Source of the DNA: Cycas panzhihuaensis
Lineage: Eukaryota; Cycadophyta
Direction: 5' to 3'
DNA: 64,000 bases
Assembly (NCBI GenBank): GCA_023213395.1
Contig: CM041465.1
Span: 158,975,741-159,039,740, forward strand
The position numbers and the translations under genes were made by a program. Within the stretch, counting starts at the first letter, position 1. Every line of letters starts with the position of its first letter. Positions 35,351-47,900 of the stretch are shown here, one piece after another. The notes under the pieces are model-generated. The model was not told the origin of the DNA, made no database searches, and saw nothing but the letters and a program-made list of their open reading frames with translations.

Positions 35351-35616
35351 TGTTAAAATTAGAGCAAACTAGATTGAATATGTACACACCAATTACAGAA
35401 ATAAGTACGCAAGAAGATTCAGTGGGTAAACTCACCTCAGAACATCGATTCAATTGGATCCCAATATCATAAGAGTACAAATGGTCTTCGGGTATATATA
35501 GATCTGTAAGACCAAAAATATCAAATATCCTTTACATATGTCAGCCCAAATAAATAATAAAAAGATTTGTACATAATATTAAATTACATTTATATTAGTT
35601 AGGTGATATTTTAATA
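35351..35616 (-). repeat. 3' LTR of RLC_5 (266 bp)
   Basis: In plus orientation TGTTAAAA to TTTTAATA (CA to TA). A TATATATA box lies on the minus strand at about 35493-35502. Confidence 0.95.
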
Positions 35617-35627
35617 TCCCCCCTTAA
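35617..35627 (-). other. Polypurine tract of RLC_5
   Basis: The minus strand reads TAAGGGGGGA next to the 3' LTR. Confidence 0.88.
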
Positions 35628-38555
35628 TGTAAATGTTGGTCTTTAAAATTATGCAGTGTCTAACCTTTATCACAGAAGGTAGATTCCCCTTCAAGATTAA
35701 GTCGTAAATTTGCACGAATCTTTAAAAATCGATCCTTAGTAAGAGCCTTGGTGAACACATTGGCAATTTGCTCCTCACTTGGATAATATTCAACTTGCAT
35801 CTTTCCCAATCTTATTAACGCATGGATGTAATGATGTTGTATTTCAATGTGCTTCGTACATGCATGAAACTCTAGATTCTTTGAAAGTTAGATAGCACTT
35901 TGATTATCACTATGAATAACATGAGTGCTAGATGATACTCCAAGTATCTCCAAAAGTCCCTGCAACCATACAACTTCCTTCATACCAATACTTAAACTTT
36001 GATACTCTGCTTCTATAGAAGACAAGGCCATGGTAGATTGCTTTTTAGATTTCTAAGAGACAAACCCATTTCCAATGCCAAAAATATACCCTACAGTTAA
36101 CTTTTGGTCTTCAGCATCTCTGCCTTGATCAACATCTGTATACTCATATAATTTTGCCTTGCCACCATGAAGGTATTCAAGACCTAGATTAAGTGTACCC
36201 TTAACATACTTCAAAATCCTCTTTGCTGCACTTAAATGTGGCTCTTGGGAATTTTGCATGAAATGAGATACTAATCCAACAACATATGCAATATCAGGTC
36301 TAGTATAAGTTAGATAAATCAAACTCCCTACTAATTTCTGATATAATATCCCATCTACAGCTAGCTTATCCATGTTCTTCAAAAGCTGTGTGCCTTTCAC
36401 ACATGGTGTCCTAGCAGGTTTTTAATCCTTCATCCCAAATCTCTCAAGTAGGGATTGAACATACCTTGTCTACAACATCATGATGTGATCTTTCATCTGC
36501 CTAATCTCAATGCCCAAGAAATGATGAAGAGAACCAAGATCTGTCATATCAAAGTTATTACCCAAAAAGGCCTTTGTATCTGCAATAGTCCTTTCTGATT
36601 TCTGTAATAATAAGGTCATCCATATATAAAACAACAAGAACTATTGAAGATGCTCTCTTTCTAATATAAAGACTTGGTTCAAAATCTTTTGTCAAAAAAC
36701 CATCTTCCTTTAATCTAGCATCGATCTTTTCATACCAAGCACGCAGTGCTTATTTTAGGCCATAAAGGGATTTCTTCAAGCGGCACACTAAATGCTCCTG
36801 TTTTTTCTTCATGAAACCTAGAGGTTGGGTTATGTAAATCTCTTCTTTCAAGTCTCGATGAAGAAATGTGGACTTTACATCCATTTGATGTAATACCCAA
36901 CTAAATGTAGTTGCTAAATCAAGGATCAATTGAACTTTTGAAATCTTAAAGACCCGTGCAAAAGTCTCTTCATAATCAATTCCTTCTTTTTGTTTAAAAC
37001 CTTGAGCTACAAGTCTAGATTTATATTTGTCTACTTCACCATTAGAGTGATACTTTACCTTGTAGACCCACTTGTAGCCAATTAAGTTCTTCAAGGGAGG
37101 AAGCAGAACTAAATCCTATATATTATTCTTCATAAGAGAATAAAATTCTTCCTCCATTGTAACTTTCCATCGCAGATATTCCTTCGCTTCTTCAAATGAA
37201 ATAAAGTTGCTGGAATTATTGGTGTTCATCACTAAGGCCTGACTAGGATGTTGACTTGTCCTTCGACTATTATCTAGATTTTTAACTGTCACACTAGAAT
37301 CTTCAATGGTTCTTCTTGCCCATAATAGAACATAGGGTATAGACCATGTTTTAGCATGTAATGGATCCTCTATATAACTTCACTAGGACCTACTTCGGAA
37401 TCAATCTGCAAAATAGGCTCACGTACCTATAAATCTGTTGAATCACGACTCGTGAAAGGTAGAAGTGGAGGATAAAATGTATCTTCAGATGATCTATCAA
37501 CATGATACATCAGTGACTTATCAAACTTAACATCCTAACTAATTAAGATTTTCTCTCCCTACGGATCCCAAAGTCTACAAGTCTTACTCTCTAGAGTACC
37601 CCACAAAAATACACTTTAAACTCTTGCGATCTAATTTCTTTTAATTTTCATCTGGGATGTGTGCATAGGCAATGCACCCAAATACCTTAAAATAGTTAAT
37701 GGAAGGTTTCTGACCAGTCCAACATTCTTTAGGGGTAATGCCACGAACAACTGAAGTGGGTACCCTATTCAAGATATGAACTGCTATTGCCATAACTTCT
37801 GCCCAAAATTTTGGAGGCAAACGCTTACCATACACCGTGCACCTTACTATTTCTATTATGGTATGATTTTTTCTTTGTTCTATACCATTTTTCTATGGGG
37901 TATATGGGACAGTAAATTCTCTCTTAATACCATTAGCAAGACATAGCTGATGATAGGCATTGTTATCATACTCCTTTCCATTATCACTTCTTAAAATCTT
38001 AATCTTCATACCACATTCATTTTCAACACAAGCTTTCTAATCATAAAATCTATCAAATATATCAGACGTATTCTTTAAAAAGAAAAACCAAGTTTTTATG
38101 CTATAATCATCCATAAAGACAAGCACATAGTGAGCTCCAGAAATAGAAGGATTAGATAATGGACCCATTAAATCTGTATGGACAAGTCCTAATTTCTTTT
38201 TTTCTATCCAAGCATTATCTTTAGCAAAAGGATAACGATGATGTTTTCCATACATACATCCCTCGCAAGAACCCTTTGAACATTAAATATGAGGCAAACT
38301 AATTACTATTTTCAATCGATTCATTAAGTTGATGCTCCCATAGTTAAGATGGCCCAATCTTTCATGCCATAACTTACTCACATCATCAGCACTGGTAATG
38401 AAAATATAAGAATCCTACTAGGTTTTAAAAGACTCAAACACCCAAAAGTTATCCTATACTTTCCTAGTAGCAATAATAGAGTAGTTTTTCCTTGGATCTT
38501 GAACTAGACATTTATCATTATAGAGCTCTATTTTTATACCTTGCATGCAGATTTC
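35628..38555 (-). pseudogene. RLC_5 integrase-RT-RNase H, broken
   Basis: Read leftwards. Integrase finger at about 38240-38370 (LWHERLGHLNYGSI, CEGCMYGKHHRYPF), core at about 38037-38255 (LVHTDLMGPLSNPSI, FMDDYS), further part at 37641-37835 (KFWAEVMAIAVHILNRVPTS). RT at 36750-37094 (IGYKWVYKVKYHSNGEVDKY, EGIDYEETFA, HQMDVKSTFLHRDLKEEIYI) and catalytic YMDDLIIT at about 36613-36632. RNase H from 36400 to about 35680 (DKLAVDGILYQKLVGSLIYL, TRPDIAYVVGLVSHFM), ending near EEQIANVFTKAL. Stops separate the blocks; a few codons differ from consensus at functional sites. Confidence 0.9.
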
Positions 38556-39622
38556 CTAGGCCAAGAGAAGATTTATCTTTATTTGAGGCACGTAATAAAC
38601 ACCATCAAAATTTCCACCTACAAGTGAAATGGTTTCAATACCTTTTACAGGTGAAACATTGGCATCTCTAAGAATCATGTTAGCATCAATTGAACCTATA
38701 TCTAAGGCATCAAAAATATGCTTATGATAGGTGATATGTTTTTGATCACCTGAGTCTAGGATCCAATAGTCTTTCTTTTCATATGACATTATTGAGGCCT
38801 GAATACAATGTGCTACTACACTCTTTCCTTTCTCATCTTGGCTTACCTTGCGCTTATCTTGTTTCTTGATCCAACAGTTTCTTTCTCTATGACCATCTTT
38901 CTTACAGTAATTACACCTACCCCTAAACTTCTTCTTTTCATAAGAGGTCTTACCAATCTTCTGTGTAGACTTACTTTCATGGATTACATCCTTCTTTTGT
39001 GTCTTCATTACTAAGGCCTGCTTTGAAATAGATCCACCGAGCATCCCATGATGCTTTAATTTGGCATCTTCAGCCAAGATCAAAATTTTCAATGAATCAA
39101 AAGACTCACCTTCCATGGCTTCATCACTAACATAAACAATTTGAAAGGTGGCAAATGTAGCTAGTAACTTAGACATAATAATCGTAAATAACAAAGCATC
39201 ATCTATTGAGTTTATCTTTAGCTCATCTAATCTATTTCTCAAATCAGTAATCTTGTTCAAGAAGGCACTAATGTTATTTTCATCTTCTACTTTTACACTC
39301 ATTAATTCCATCATGAGGGCAACGTGACAATTAGTCTTCTTTTTCTCAAAAGTCTCACATAGTATAGTCCAAATTTCATATGGGTTTTTAAGATTGTGTA
39401 CTAAAGCTCTTTGATCGGGGGCCAAAGATAACTTAAGTAAGCCAACAACCATAAATTATCTTTCTTCAACATGTACACGATATTTTTCATCCAAAGGCAA
39501 GCTTAATAATGGTGACTTAGTGATTCCCCATAGCCAGTTTACCATTAAAACAAGCTCCATGTGTGCTTTCCACTCATCAAAATTATTCTCATTGAATGTA
39601 ACTAATGGTGTAAGCTTTTCCA
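38556..39622 (-). pseudogene. RLC_5 gag-protease, one internal stop
   Basis: The start is MEKLTPLVTFNENNFDEWKA at 39622. A single TAA at about 39455 stands where the frame reads EERxFMVVG. After it, 298 codons are open: Gag core (RALVHNLKNPYEIWTIL, ALMMELMSVKVEDENN, ISAFLNKITDLRNRLDEL), an intact CCHC knuckle (CNYCKKDGHRERNC) and the protease site WILDSGDQKHIT, where DSG is intact (usual next residues are A-T or C-S). The longest surviving retroelement frame in this window. Confidence 0.9.
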
Positions 39623-41227
39623 TGATTAAAGTAAATGGAAAAACAACTCAGAAATACAACTGATACTAAGTTACCTTTCTTGAATAACATACTTAAAAGC
39701 ACAACTCAAGATCAATTAAGCCAAATAAATTCAAAACCCAAAACACTTGAACCAAATAATCTCAAGTCTGATTGTAAAATACATAATATAATACACTCTT
39801 GAACTAATGCAATCATCAGATGTCTTTCTAGTCACCCAAATATAATACCAACTACTCTCAATAGAAGGAATCACTGCCCATAGTACAATTCAACTCAATT
39901 GCTTAAATATTAATCCTCCTTAATAAATTTGCTATTGATATATAAAGCAACAAACTTTACATATCTATAACCGTCAAAGAATGTAACCTAGCAACTCAAA
40001 AAACATCCATAATCCACAACTGTTAAAATGCAGTTAACAGAGGTATGCACTATTTGAAATAAATGTGACACACAAGAAACTCAAGAAACTACAATTGTGT
40101 GTTTGTATAAACTACACCGTGCTGCAATGTGCCTACCTAAGGGTACATTTTATTCGCAATCTACACTGTGTGGATGCAGCATCATGTATGTATAACATGC
40201 AGCATTGTGTATACCCAAAAACGTAGAATGGAGGTGCACAAAAAACATCGACAGTAGGGATGTACCATATATACATGAAGACAGAGACTACAAGACGTAG
40301 ACTGCAGATACGTAGGATGTATAAACAAAAGTGATGATGCCAAACACGTGACTGTTTGTATGCATAGTGTATACATAATAACAAAGATGCTAAACACGCA
40401 ACTACTATACATCCATTGTGTACACAACATCAAATATGCCAAACACGTGACTACTGGTATGCACCGCTTACACATAAGAGTGAAGACGCCAAACATGAAA
40501 ATACTGTATGCACAAAGTATATATAAGAATGGAGACTGCGTAGTGTGTATTTAATGCACTGTAAACTCATAAATTATACTTTATTTGCAGCACCATAACA
40601 CAACTCATGAAGGGCAAATCACATGAAGGGCACAGACATGTAAGTATTCCATTAATGTATTTAATAAAGGCGATTGGGAAAAGATAGTAGTTGAGAACAC
40701 TGCAGATCAAAGATAGAGACTAAACGTCTCCAAATAATCTGCCAATGATGCAATCAATATAAAGGAGAATAGATAGGTTTCTTAAGCAAATAGAGGATAA
40801 GGGCAACAAACAATGACTAAATGCTACGTTTAGTAGCCAGAATGCCTAAAGTTTGATTAGCCAAATATAAACATTAAAGGAAAAATGGCTGTTAACACAA
40901 CATACTAATGTTTTATAATAATCTTCAGTTTTTAATAATGATGCAAGAATAGTAAAATAGGTATGGGCATATAGAGGAATAATAGAACAACACTATAAAG
41001 ACAACAAAGTAAGAGGAATGAAGAAATAACATAAGGTACCTTTAAATAAGACCAGAATAGGCCATCTACAACATCTTCAAGGTCAATTCACCTTCAAATC
41101 TCTTCTCAAACATCCAACGCAATTGAGAACAAGGCTGCACCAACTCTACATGACACCACGCTTCTACACATCCAACAATTAGATCACATCATCATGCAGC
41201 TCACCTGGTGGTAGCATACAACCACGA
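39623..41227 (-). other. RLC_5 leader (1.6 kb)
   Basis: Untranslated region between PBS and gag with the tandem repeats at 40336-40540 and looser copies of the same words from about 40100. No coding sequence recognised. Confidence 0.6.
40336..40540. repeat. Tandem repeat, about 50 bp x 4
   Basis: Units start at about 40336, 40386, 40435 and 40485, and a fifth is broken at 40534. Shared words: GATGCCAAACACGTGACT, then a TATGCA segment, then GTGTATACA. Degenerate relatives extend leftwards to about 40100. Confidence 0.85.
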
Positions 41228-41239
41228 GCTCTCATACCA
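41228..41239 (-). other. Primer-binding site of RLC_5
   Basis: The reverse complement is TGGTATGAGAGC, one base off the initiator tRNA-Met site, directly next to the LTR. Confidence 0.92.
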
Positions 41240-41505
41240 TGTTAAATTCAGAGCAAACCAGATCGACTATATACATGCCAATTATAGAAACAAGTACATA
41301 AGAAGATTTAGTGGGTAAACCCACCTCAAAACATCAATTACATTGGATCCAAAAAGCATAAGAGTACAAATGGTCTTCGAGTATATATAGACCCATAAGA
41401 CCAAAAATATCAAATATCCTTTACATCCGTCAGCCCAACGAAAAAAAAAAAAAAATTGTATATAATATTAAATTATATTTACATTAGTTAGGTGATATTT
41501 TAATA
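41240..41505 (-). repeat. 5' LTR of RLC_5 (266 bp)
   Basis: Same length as 35351-35616 and alignable along its length, apart from an A run near 41440 in place of mixed sequence. Confidence 0.94.
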
Positions 41506-41510
41506 AGATT

Positions 41511-43315
41511 TATAAATGAAAATGCTCTTTTTCTATGTGGGGTGAAATATTAAAGGATGCCTCAACCTTATTCAATCCTTCTATTAGTCATACTCCTCCA
41601 TCCTTTATAAAAATAAGAATGCCATCTTCAATAATTTTATTATAGGGCCTTATTAATAAGCACCAACATCTAATAGGAATTACATCATAAAAGTGGAACT
41701 AAACTACATAATCCCATCACTCATTTTAAAATATTTTAAACTAGGATTCTAATGGTTTAGATGTAAACAAATCTTTATACTTATAGTAAAAGTTATAATA
41801 AAAAATATAGAGGTAACCCTTTTGAAAAATTAATAGAAAAAATAAAGGTATTTAGCCTTTTAGGGCTCCAACCCTTAGTTACTTGTAATTGCCTATATGA
41901 TCACTTGTTGATGGAAAAGGAGCTTGTGGAACTCCAATGGTTATTAAAAATAATTAAATTCATAAACAATAACTAAAATAAAAGGATACCACCTTGTTTT
42001 ATAAGAATATCACTTGCACCATCTTGATTTGGGTTGCTCATCTCCATTTTTATGATTTACATACCATGGGTATAATCATAATATTAGATCTAACTATGGA
42101 TAAGTTACTAGTGAAAACCATATCTTGTAGCCTTAATGTGTTGCCAAGGCCTTGTTCCATCTCCATGTAAGCATACCCTACATTATGAATCCTCTATATA
42201 CATTTATATGCCCCCCTCATTGCAATGATGTTATGGATTTATATGCCTCACTCTCAAACAATATCCTATCATAGTGATGCATAATGTTACATCTCCTTAA
42301 AGTTAGGTGTCCCATATCATAATCATATAACCTTGTACTACAATCCTTAGGCACCTTGCTTCACACTAATATAGCACTATGCTATGGGCCCCCAAGTCCA
42401 TTATCCTTTTCTCTTACTATAAGGATCTCATATTAATATATTCTGAATAGACTATTGGTATGTAAAGTAGATTTATGTATTTGTACTTAGGTTTATATCA
42501 ATGTGGTAGATTTTTGTTTGGCTTTTTCATGACCTAACCATCCCTATAACAAGTTATATTTATGACCTCATCATAGCCTTTCACATGGCTCTAAATATGT
42601 TGATGATGTACAACTATACCTCTTAACTACTAGTAATGATCACATGATTTTTGACAGACATTTGTGCTTATATAAACCTCCATTATTTCTCCTTAGTCAC
42701 ATTGAGTTCTAGATCATTACACCTTCTTCAAAGACACTCCCATGTATGTAAATAATACTTTTGCTTATGTAGTGGTTCCCACACACAAATAGACCTTATG
42801 TGGTCTTTCCATACATCCTCTTCTCAAAGAAGATAGGCTAAACTAGGAAAATAACATATATACACATAATGAAAATGAAATTAAGTGCTATAGATGATCA
42901 AACCCAAGCTCCTTATGATCTAATACTAGTTGTTAAGGACCTAATCCTCAACATTAGTAATTCTCAGATATAAAACAACAACTATGAATTGAAAATGAAT
43001 AAACTAAAAGGGAGCTAAGTTAAAATTAAAGTGGAAATTAAATTTGAAAGTTAAAATGGGCAAACTACCCTAAGTACTAAGTGACAATAAATTAGAATTA
43101 ATTCAAAATATAGTTAAGCTTATACATACTAAGTTTAGGCCCTCCTTATATAGGCACAAAAATTAGGCCCTTTTAAATAACTAACTTTATATTAAAATTA
43201 AAAATATCAACTACCTAATAATAATTAAAAAAATACCATCTTCTAATAAAAATTAACTCCTCCTCTATTTAATACTTTTTGGGATTACTATATACATGTA
43301 TACAGACATACATAC
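41511..43315. other. Unassigned AT-rich stretch
   Basis: No open frame, LTR pair or RNA gene supported. It may be ancient retroelement sequence too decayed to read. Confidence 0.4.
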
Positions 43316-43318
43316 ACA

Positions 43319-43319
<1 letters not shown>

Positions 43320-43361
<42 letters not shown>

Positions 43362-43455
43362 ATATGTATGTGTGTGTGTGTGTGTGTGTATGTGTGTGTG
43401 TGTGTGTGTATGTGTGTGTGTGTATATATATGTATGTATGTATATATGTATATTA
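43320..43455. repeat. Compound microsatellite (TC)n-(TG)n-(TATG)n
   Basis: About 40 bp of TC, then interrupted TG, then TA/TATG repeats. An open frame running through it is only low-complexity translation. Confidence 0.97.
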
Positions 43456-45644
43456 GTTAAGATATATTTAGATGGAACCTAAAATATAATTGAAGAGATC
43501 TTATTAGATCTAATATTATTATGAAATAATAGATATCTATTAGTTCTAATAAGACACATGATAGGTTTTGATGGACTACGCCAAACCAATTATAAATCTA
43601 ATAAGGGAAACAAAAAAATTATATATAAAAATATATAGAACATATTTGAAACTTAAATAAATGCTTTATAGAGTTATTTGCAATGATTAGAAACTATTAC
43701 ATTAAGATATACCTTTGATTCATAAATTGAATATCTTATTTTACAAGTTCAAAATCTAAAGCAATGATGCTTGTAGAAAGGGCATCAAAACTAGATTAAC
43801 CAAAGTCAAGTCTTAATGATATTTTATATATAATTTTATGAATCTAAAGTGACTTAAGCGTAAGATCATAAAAGATTAAATATTAATCTATGATTAATTT
43901 TAAGAGTTTTAATGTTGATTTTTTGTGCTTTCTTATATCCTATTGGGGTGATTATTTAGTCCCCAATTATACTTTATAGAAGTACAAGATCTTTAAGCAA
44001 GTAAATATTAAAATGAAGGTTTTCCTATAGCAAGTATAATTTCATTAAATAATCCTCCCATCTATTATATAAAAAATTAACTATAATATTAAAGCACTTA
44101 ATAATTTTTAAATTTCTTTGTTAATTTTTGCATGGTTTTACATTTCTAAGTTATGCTCTATAATGTCCTCACTTATTCAATTATGAATCCATTTATGAGT
44201 TGGTACATAATAATAATAGGGCCTTATTCAAATCTTTTGATCTTTTCTAAGTCTTTCATCTTCCTTTCAAGAACATATTGAAGGTTATTTAGTTTCAAAT
44301 AAAGTGAATCTTATCTCAAGAATGTATCTTCAACATGCTTTAAATCCTAACTTAAATAATATTTCTCTTTGTTATAGTCATTACCATGTTCATGATTATG
44401 ATGCTTATTTTAAATTCCTTAGACAAACTTGTAGAACCTTCATGTCCAATGTTCAAACCTTTATATCTAATTATGTATAGTCATGGCATTCCTCAATTCA
44501 TTAATAGTCACACTATTCTCATTCGATTCATCTATACACTACACATCATTTCAATGCTTGTTAGAGTTCATCTCTTTTCAAATACCATGTGGTTATGTTA
44601 ATAATCAGACCTTGATAGTTCATGTGTTCTCTAAATTTCCCTCATAACATTAGTCAGCTAATTAATAAGAATATATAATTAGAGAAGATGAAACATAGAA
44701 TGTTTATTAAAAACTATCATCCCATTATATAATATTCAAGGCATAATTAATTCATAATTTTCATTCATTAAGAGAGAAAAGTCTATACATAATTCTCTCA
44801 CAATAATGTGTAGATATGCAAATACAATAGAGTACACTCATCTTAAATAAGATAAGATAACCTAATATTCATATTATATGAATAAATAGTGGTATAAAAG
44901 TTAAATCGTCCATAATTTTATATGTTCCCTTCTATATACCTTCCAACTAATTAATTGCTTTCAAATTACATATAAAAGACATTCATAACCTTCTTTTTCT
45001 TAATTATTACAAAGAAATTACCTCATGATTAATTTATTCTAAGGCATAATTTATCTTTAATTCTTGGTTAACTATTTGTAGACCATACTCTACCTCTATT
45101 GATTGAGATCTATATTAAATTATTCATTATCTTCTATCATATTTATAGACTTCTTTTAAATGCTTACTATTTATTTCTTGAATAGCTAGCCCACATACAT
45201 ATTTATAAATAAAATTAAGGTTAGTTTCCTTACTTTAATTTGTAGTAACAAAATTTTAAAATACATTATCCCCACTTTTATTTTTGCCTCATAAACTTTT
45301 ATAAATATTCCATTAATTAGAATGCTACCTTTTTGCCTTTATTACACTGTGCTTTATCTTCCTTTTTAATTCTAGAGTTTTATACATGATTTGAATATTA
45401 GTTATCTAGATAGTGTTGTTTTCTTCTTCATTTATTCTTAAGATGTTATTGGGGATCAAAATTTAATATTCTTATAGCAATTTATATAGTAATAGGTTAT
45501 CATGCTTCAAATGAAGCTATATTTCATTAAGAATATTCCCATTATTGTTAAATTTCTCATCCATATTTTCTATCATTAGCTTGGTTTTGTTATGGAATAT
45601 ATAGATTATATTCTATAAGTAATATTTGTCCTTTATTTTTCTAA
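43456..45644. other. Unassigned AT-rich stretch
   Basis: No gene, LTR pair or RNA gene found. A 71-codon open frame at 44386-44601 has no recognisable features. Confidence 0.4.
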
Positions 45645-45649
45645 GTATA

Positions 45650-46698
45650 TGATCTGTTTTTGGATCTTTTAATACTCTTAAAATACCTTGTTTTTCTTAT
45701 TAATGGTCTTTATGTAGTAGAAAAATGCCTTAAAAAGGCTTAAATAGCCTTCATTTAGTAGAAAAATGCCTTTAAAAGGCTTAAAAAATGTATTTCTACA
45801 AGTGCAAAAAGGCGCTACGACTGCTACCAAGGTGCTATGCAGGTGCTGTCACTGCTACGTAGGTGTTACACAACTGAGGCAACTGCTACCTAAAAGTTAA
45901 AAAACAGAAAAATAAGAAAAACAGAAATGATTTTGGCAGTGCAAACCGGATCCGTTTCGCACGAAATTTGAGGAGAGGGTATGCACACGTGTCCTCTACA
46001 TATTTAAAGAGGAAAAACTCCAAATCAAAAGGATTTTTCTAAGATTTCACAAGCTGTTTTGAAATTCGTTAGAAAATAAAAAAAACAGAAAAATAGTCCC
46101 AAATGAAAACGCTTTTAAGCGAAATTCTAGAGAGGAACTCAGGGGATTTCGATAGAGATTTTCGATAGGAAAAAGAGGACGCTACAGCCCTAGATGTAGT
46201 ATAGAGCAAGATTCGAGGAGAGCTCCAAGAAAATACTTTTTGGAAAGAGAACGGCTCCAAAGATTGAAAATTTGCATTGAGAGAGAAGAAGATAGAAACA
46301 CAGTGGAATAAACCTATTGCGGGGATCGTGGAAGAACCCAGAAGATCGTAGTTGTAGTCGAGTGGAGAAGATAGCAGTAGCAACAATCCCAAAAAGAGAT
46401 GCTAGCCAAATTTTCTTCACCAGAAAGGGGTTTTTAGTAATAAATGACCAAAAATAGTTTTGCAAACTTCGAGACAAAGGTTCCAGAGGACAAGTAGTAG
46501 CTCAAGGAGTGCCCAGCACTCAATTTCTCTCTCTCAGAATGTTGTAACAGTCTTGTGTATGCTCAATAGAGCACAAACAAGAGGAGTTTTGTAAGAAAAA
46601 TCTAAAATATCTTCAATTCTATGTAAATTAATGTAAATTATTCTGGATTTTATTTCAATTGGTTAAAGTTTTCACTTTCCCATTCAAAATTCAGATCA
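45650..46698 (+). repeat. 5' LTR of RLG_3 (about 1049 bp)
   Basis: Starts TGATC and ends GATCA, matching inverted ends. Near its start (45718-45785) are two nearly palindromic copies of AAATGCCTTTAAAAGGCTT. A GC-rich patch with repeated GCTAC and AGGTGCTA follows at 45810-45890. Open frames on its minus strand are not supported as genes. Confidence 0.93.
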
Positions 46699-46704
46699 AT
46701 ATTT

Positions 46705-46716
46705 TGGTATTAGAGC
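46705..46716 (+). other. Primer-binding site of RLG_3
   Basis: TGGTATTAGAGC, one transition off the initiator tRNA-Met site, 6 bases after the LTR. Confidence 0.9.
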
Positions 46717-46907
46717 TAGTTTTCTTGAAACCCTTAGGAACTTAGGGATTTTAAAGAAAAAGAAAGAAAAGAAAAGAAAAGAAAAGAAAAAAAAAAAACC
46801 CTCTTGCTTTCATTGTGGAAGTTTTTATGAAAACTAGATATCAATATCTGTTAATGGGTGAACCTCTAACTGAACCTCTGGAGAAAGAAAGAAGATAACA
46901 AAGGAAG

Positions 46908-47900
46908 ATGGCTGATCCGGAGCAGAAAATGGAAGAAAGGTTCGTGAAAATGGAGCAAAACCTCGGCAGGCTAACCTAACTTGTGGCGCAACTAGTTGCA
47001 ACCTCTTCTTCAACAGCCAAAGACGTAAAGAAGGAAGAAGAAGAACTGATGAAAGAAGACATGAATGAAGAGCCGGTAGAAGACCAACAAGAAAATGATG
47101 AAGATAACAATCTAGTAGTATTCACACATCCATTCAAGGTAGAGGTAAAACTTGAATTGCCCATCTATGATGGAACGTTAGATGCTGATAAATTAGATGG
47201 TTGGTTGGACCAACTGGAAACTTATTTTTCCATTTATGGGTATAAAAACCAGTAGAAAATTACTTTTACTAGGTTAAAATTGTCTAAGCATGCATTAGTT
47301 TGGTGGAATGCATACCTTAAATCCCATAATGTAAATGAAATTACCTAGCAACAATTTAAAATTCTCATAAAGAAGTAATTCTATCCTATTGGATATGAAG
47401 AGCAACTGAGGATTAAATGGCAATATTACCGACAGGAAAGAGGCCAAAATGTCCAAGACTACACAACATAATTTCAAAAGTAAGCTATTGTGTTGGGCAT
47501 CTCTTTACTGGGTAAAGACATGATGCTGGAATATATTGGAGGACTGCACCAGCATAATCAGCAAGAACTTCAATTGTTTGAAGTTAAATCGCTTGATGAA
47601 GGCAGCAAGAAGGTGATTGCCATAGAAAAGAGGAATAAGAAGGTTTTTACTGAAAGAAAAAGGTTTACACCTCTAGAAGGTAGCAACAAACCTGCTTGAG
47701 GAATGAAGTTTCTAGGTAAAATTGGACAACAATCCATTAGGGGTTTTGGCAAGATGAAATAAGCCAATACCACCCAAATCAAAATTACTTGTACTCATTG
47801 CAAGTGAGCGGGTCACAACGAAGAAGACTGTTGGTTCCTACACCCAGAGAAAAGATCCAAGAATAAGGGGAAAGGTAAAGTTAAAACTGAATATAAAACT
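46908..47900 (+). pseudogene. RLG_3 gag, broken
   Basis: Start MADPEQKMEERFVKMEQNLG at 46908, with an early TAA at about 46977. Then a Glu-rich stretch, then the gypsy Gag core (VKLELPIYDGTLDADKLDGW, QLETYFSIYGY, LVWWNAYLKSHN), further stops near 47253, 47346, 47376, 47469 and 47481, and IVLGISLLGKDMMLEYIGG. The knuckle at about 47790-47833 is C-x2-C-x4-H-x4-C (CTHCK, stop, AGHNEEDC). Most stops fit CAA or CAG changed to TAA or TAG. Confidence 0.88.

Larger units (their letters stand above)
35351..41505 (-). mobile_element. RLC_5: complete but inactive Ty1/copia element
   Basis: A 6155-bp minus-strand element with two 266-bp LTRs, PBS, a 1.6-kb leader with 49-50 bp tandem repeats, gag, pol, PPT and AGATT duplications. 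It has the best preserved gag-protease frame in the window. Confidence 0.96.
35346..41510. other. Target-site duplication AGATT of RLC_5
   Basis: AGATT at 35346-35350 and 41506-41510, flush with the RLC_5 LTRs. Confidence 0.95.

Noticed and set aside
40133-40554. Cys/Ile-rich open frames on both strands at the RLC_5 leader repeats
   Set aside because: They are translations of a tandem repeat inside an untranslated leader.
43279-43482. 67-codon frame rich in Leu-Ser and Cys-Val repeats
   Set aside because: It is a direct translation of the microsatellite.
46069-46477. Two overlapping open frames of about 100 codons on the minus strand of the RLG_3 5' LTR, with relatives in the 3' LTR (51949-52315)
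   Set aside because: They are conserved only because the two LTRs are copies. The frames are not maintained equally, and no protein family is recognisable.
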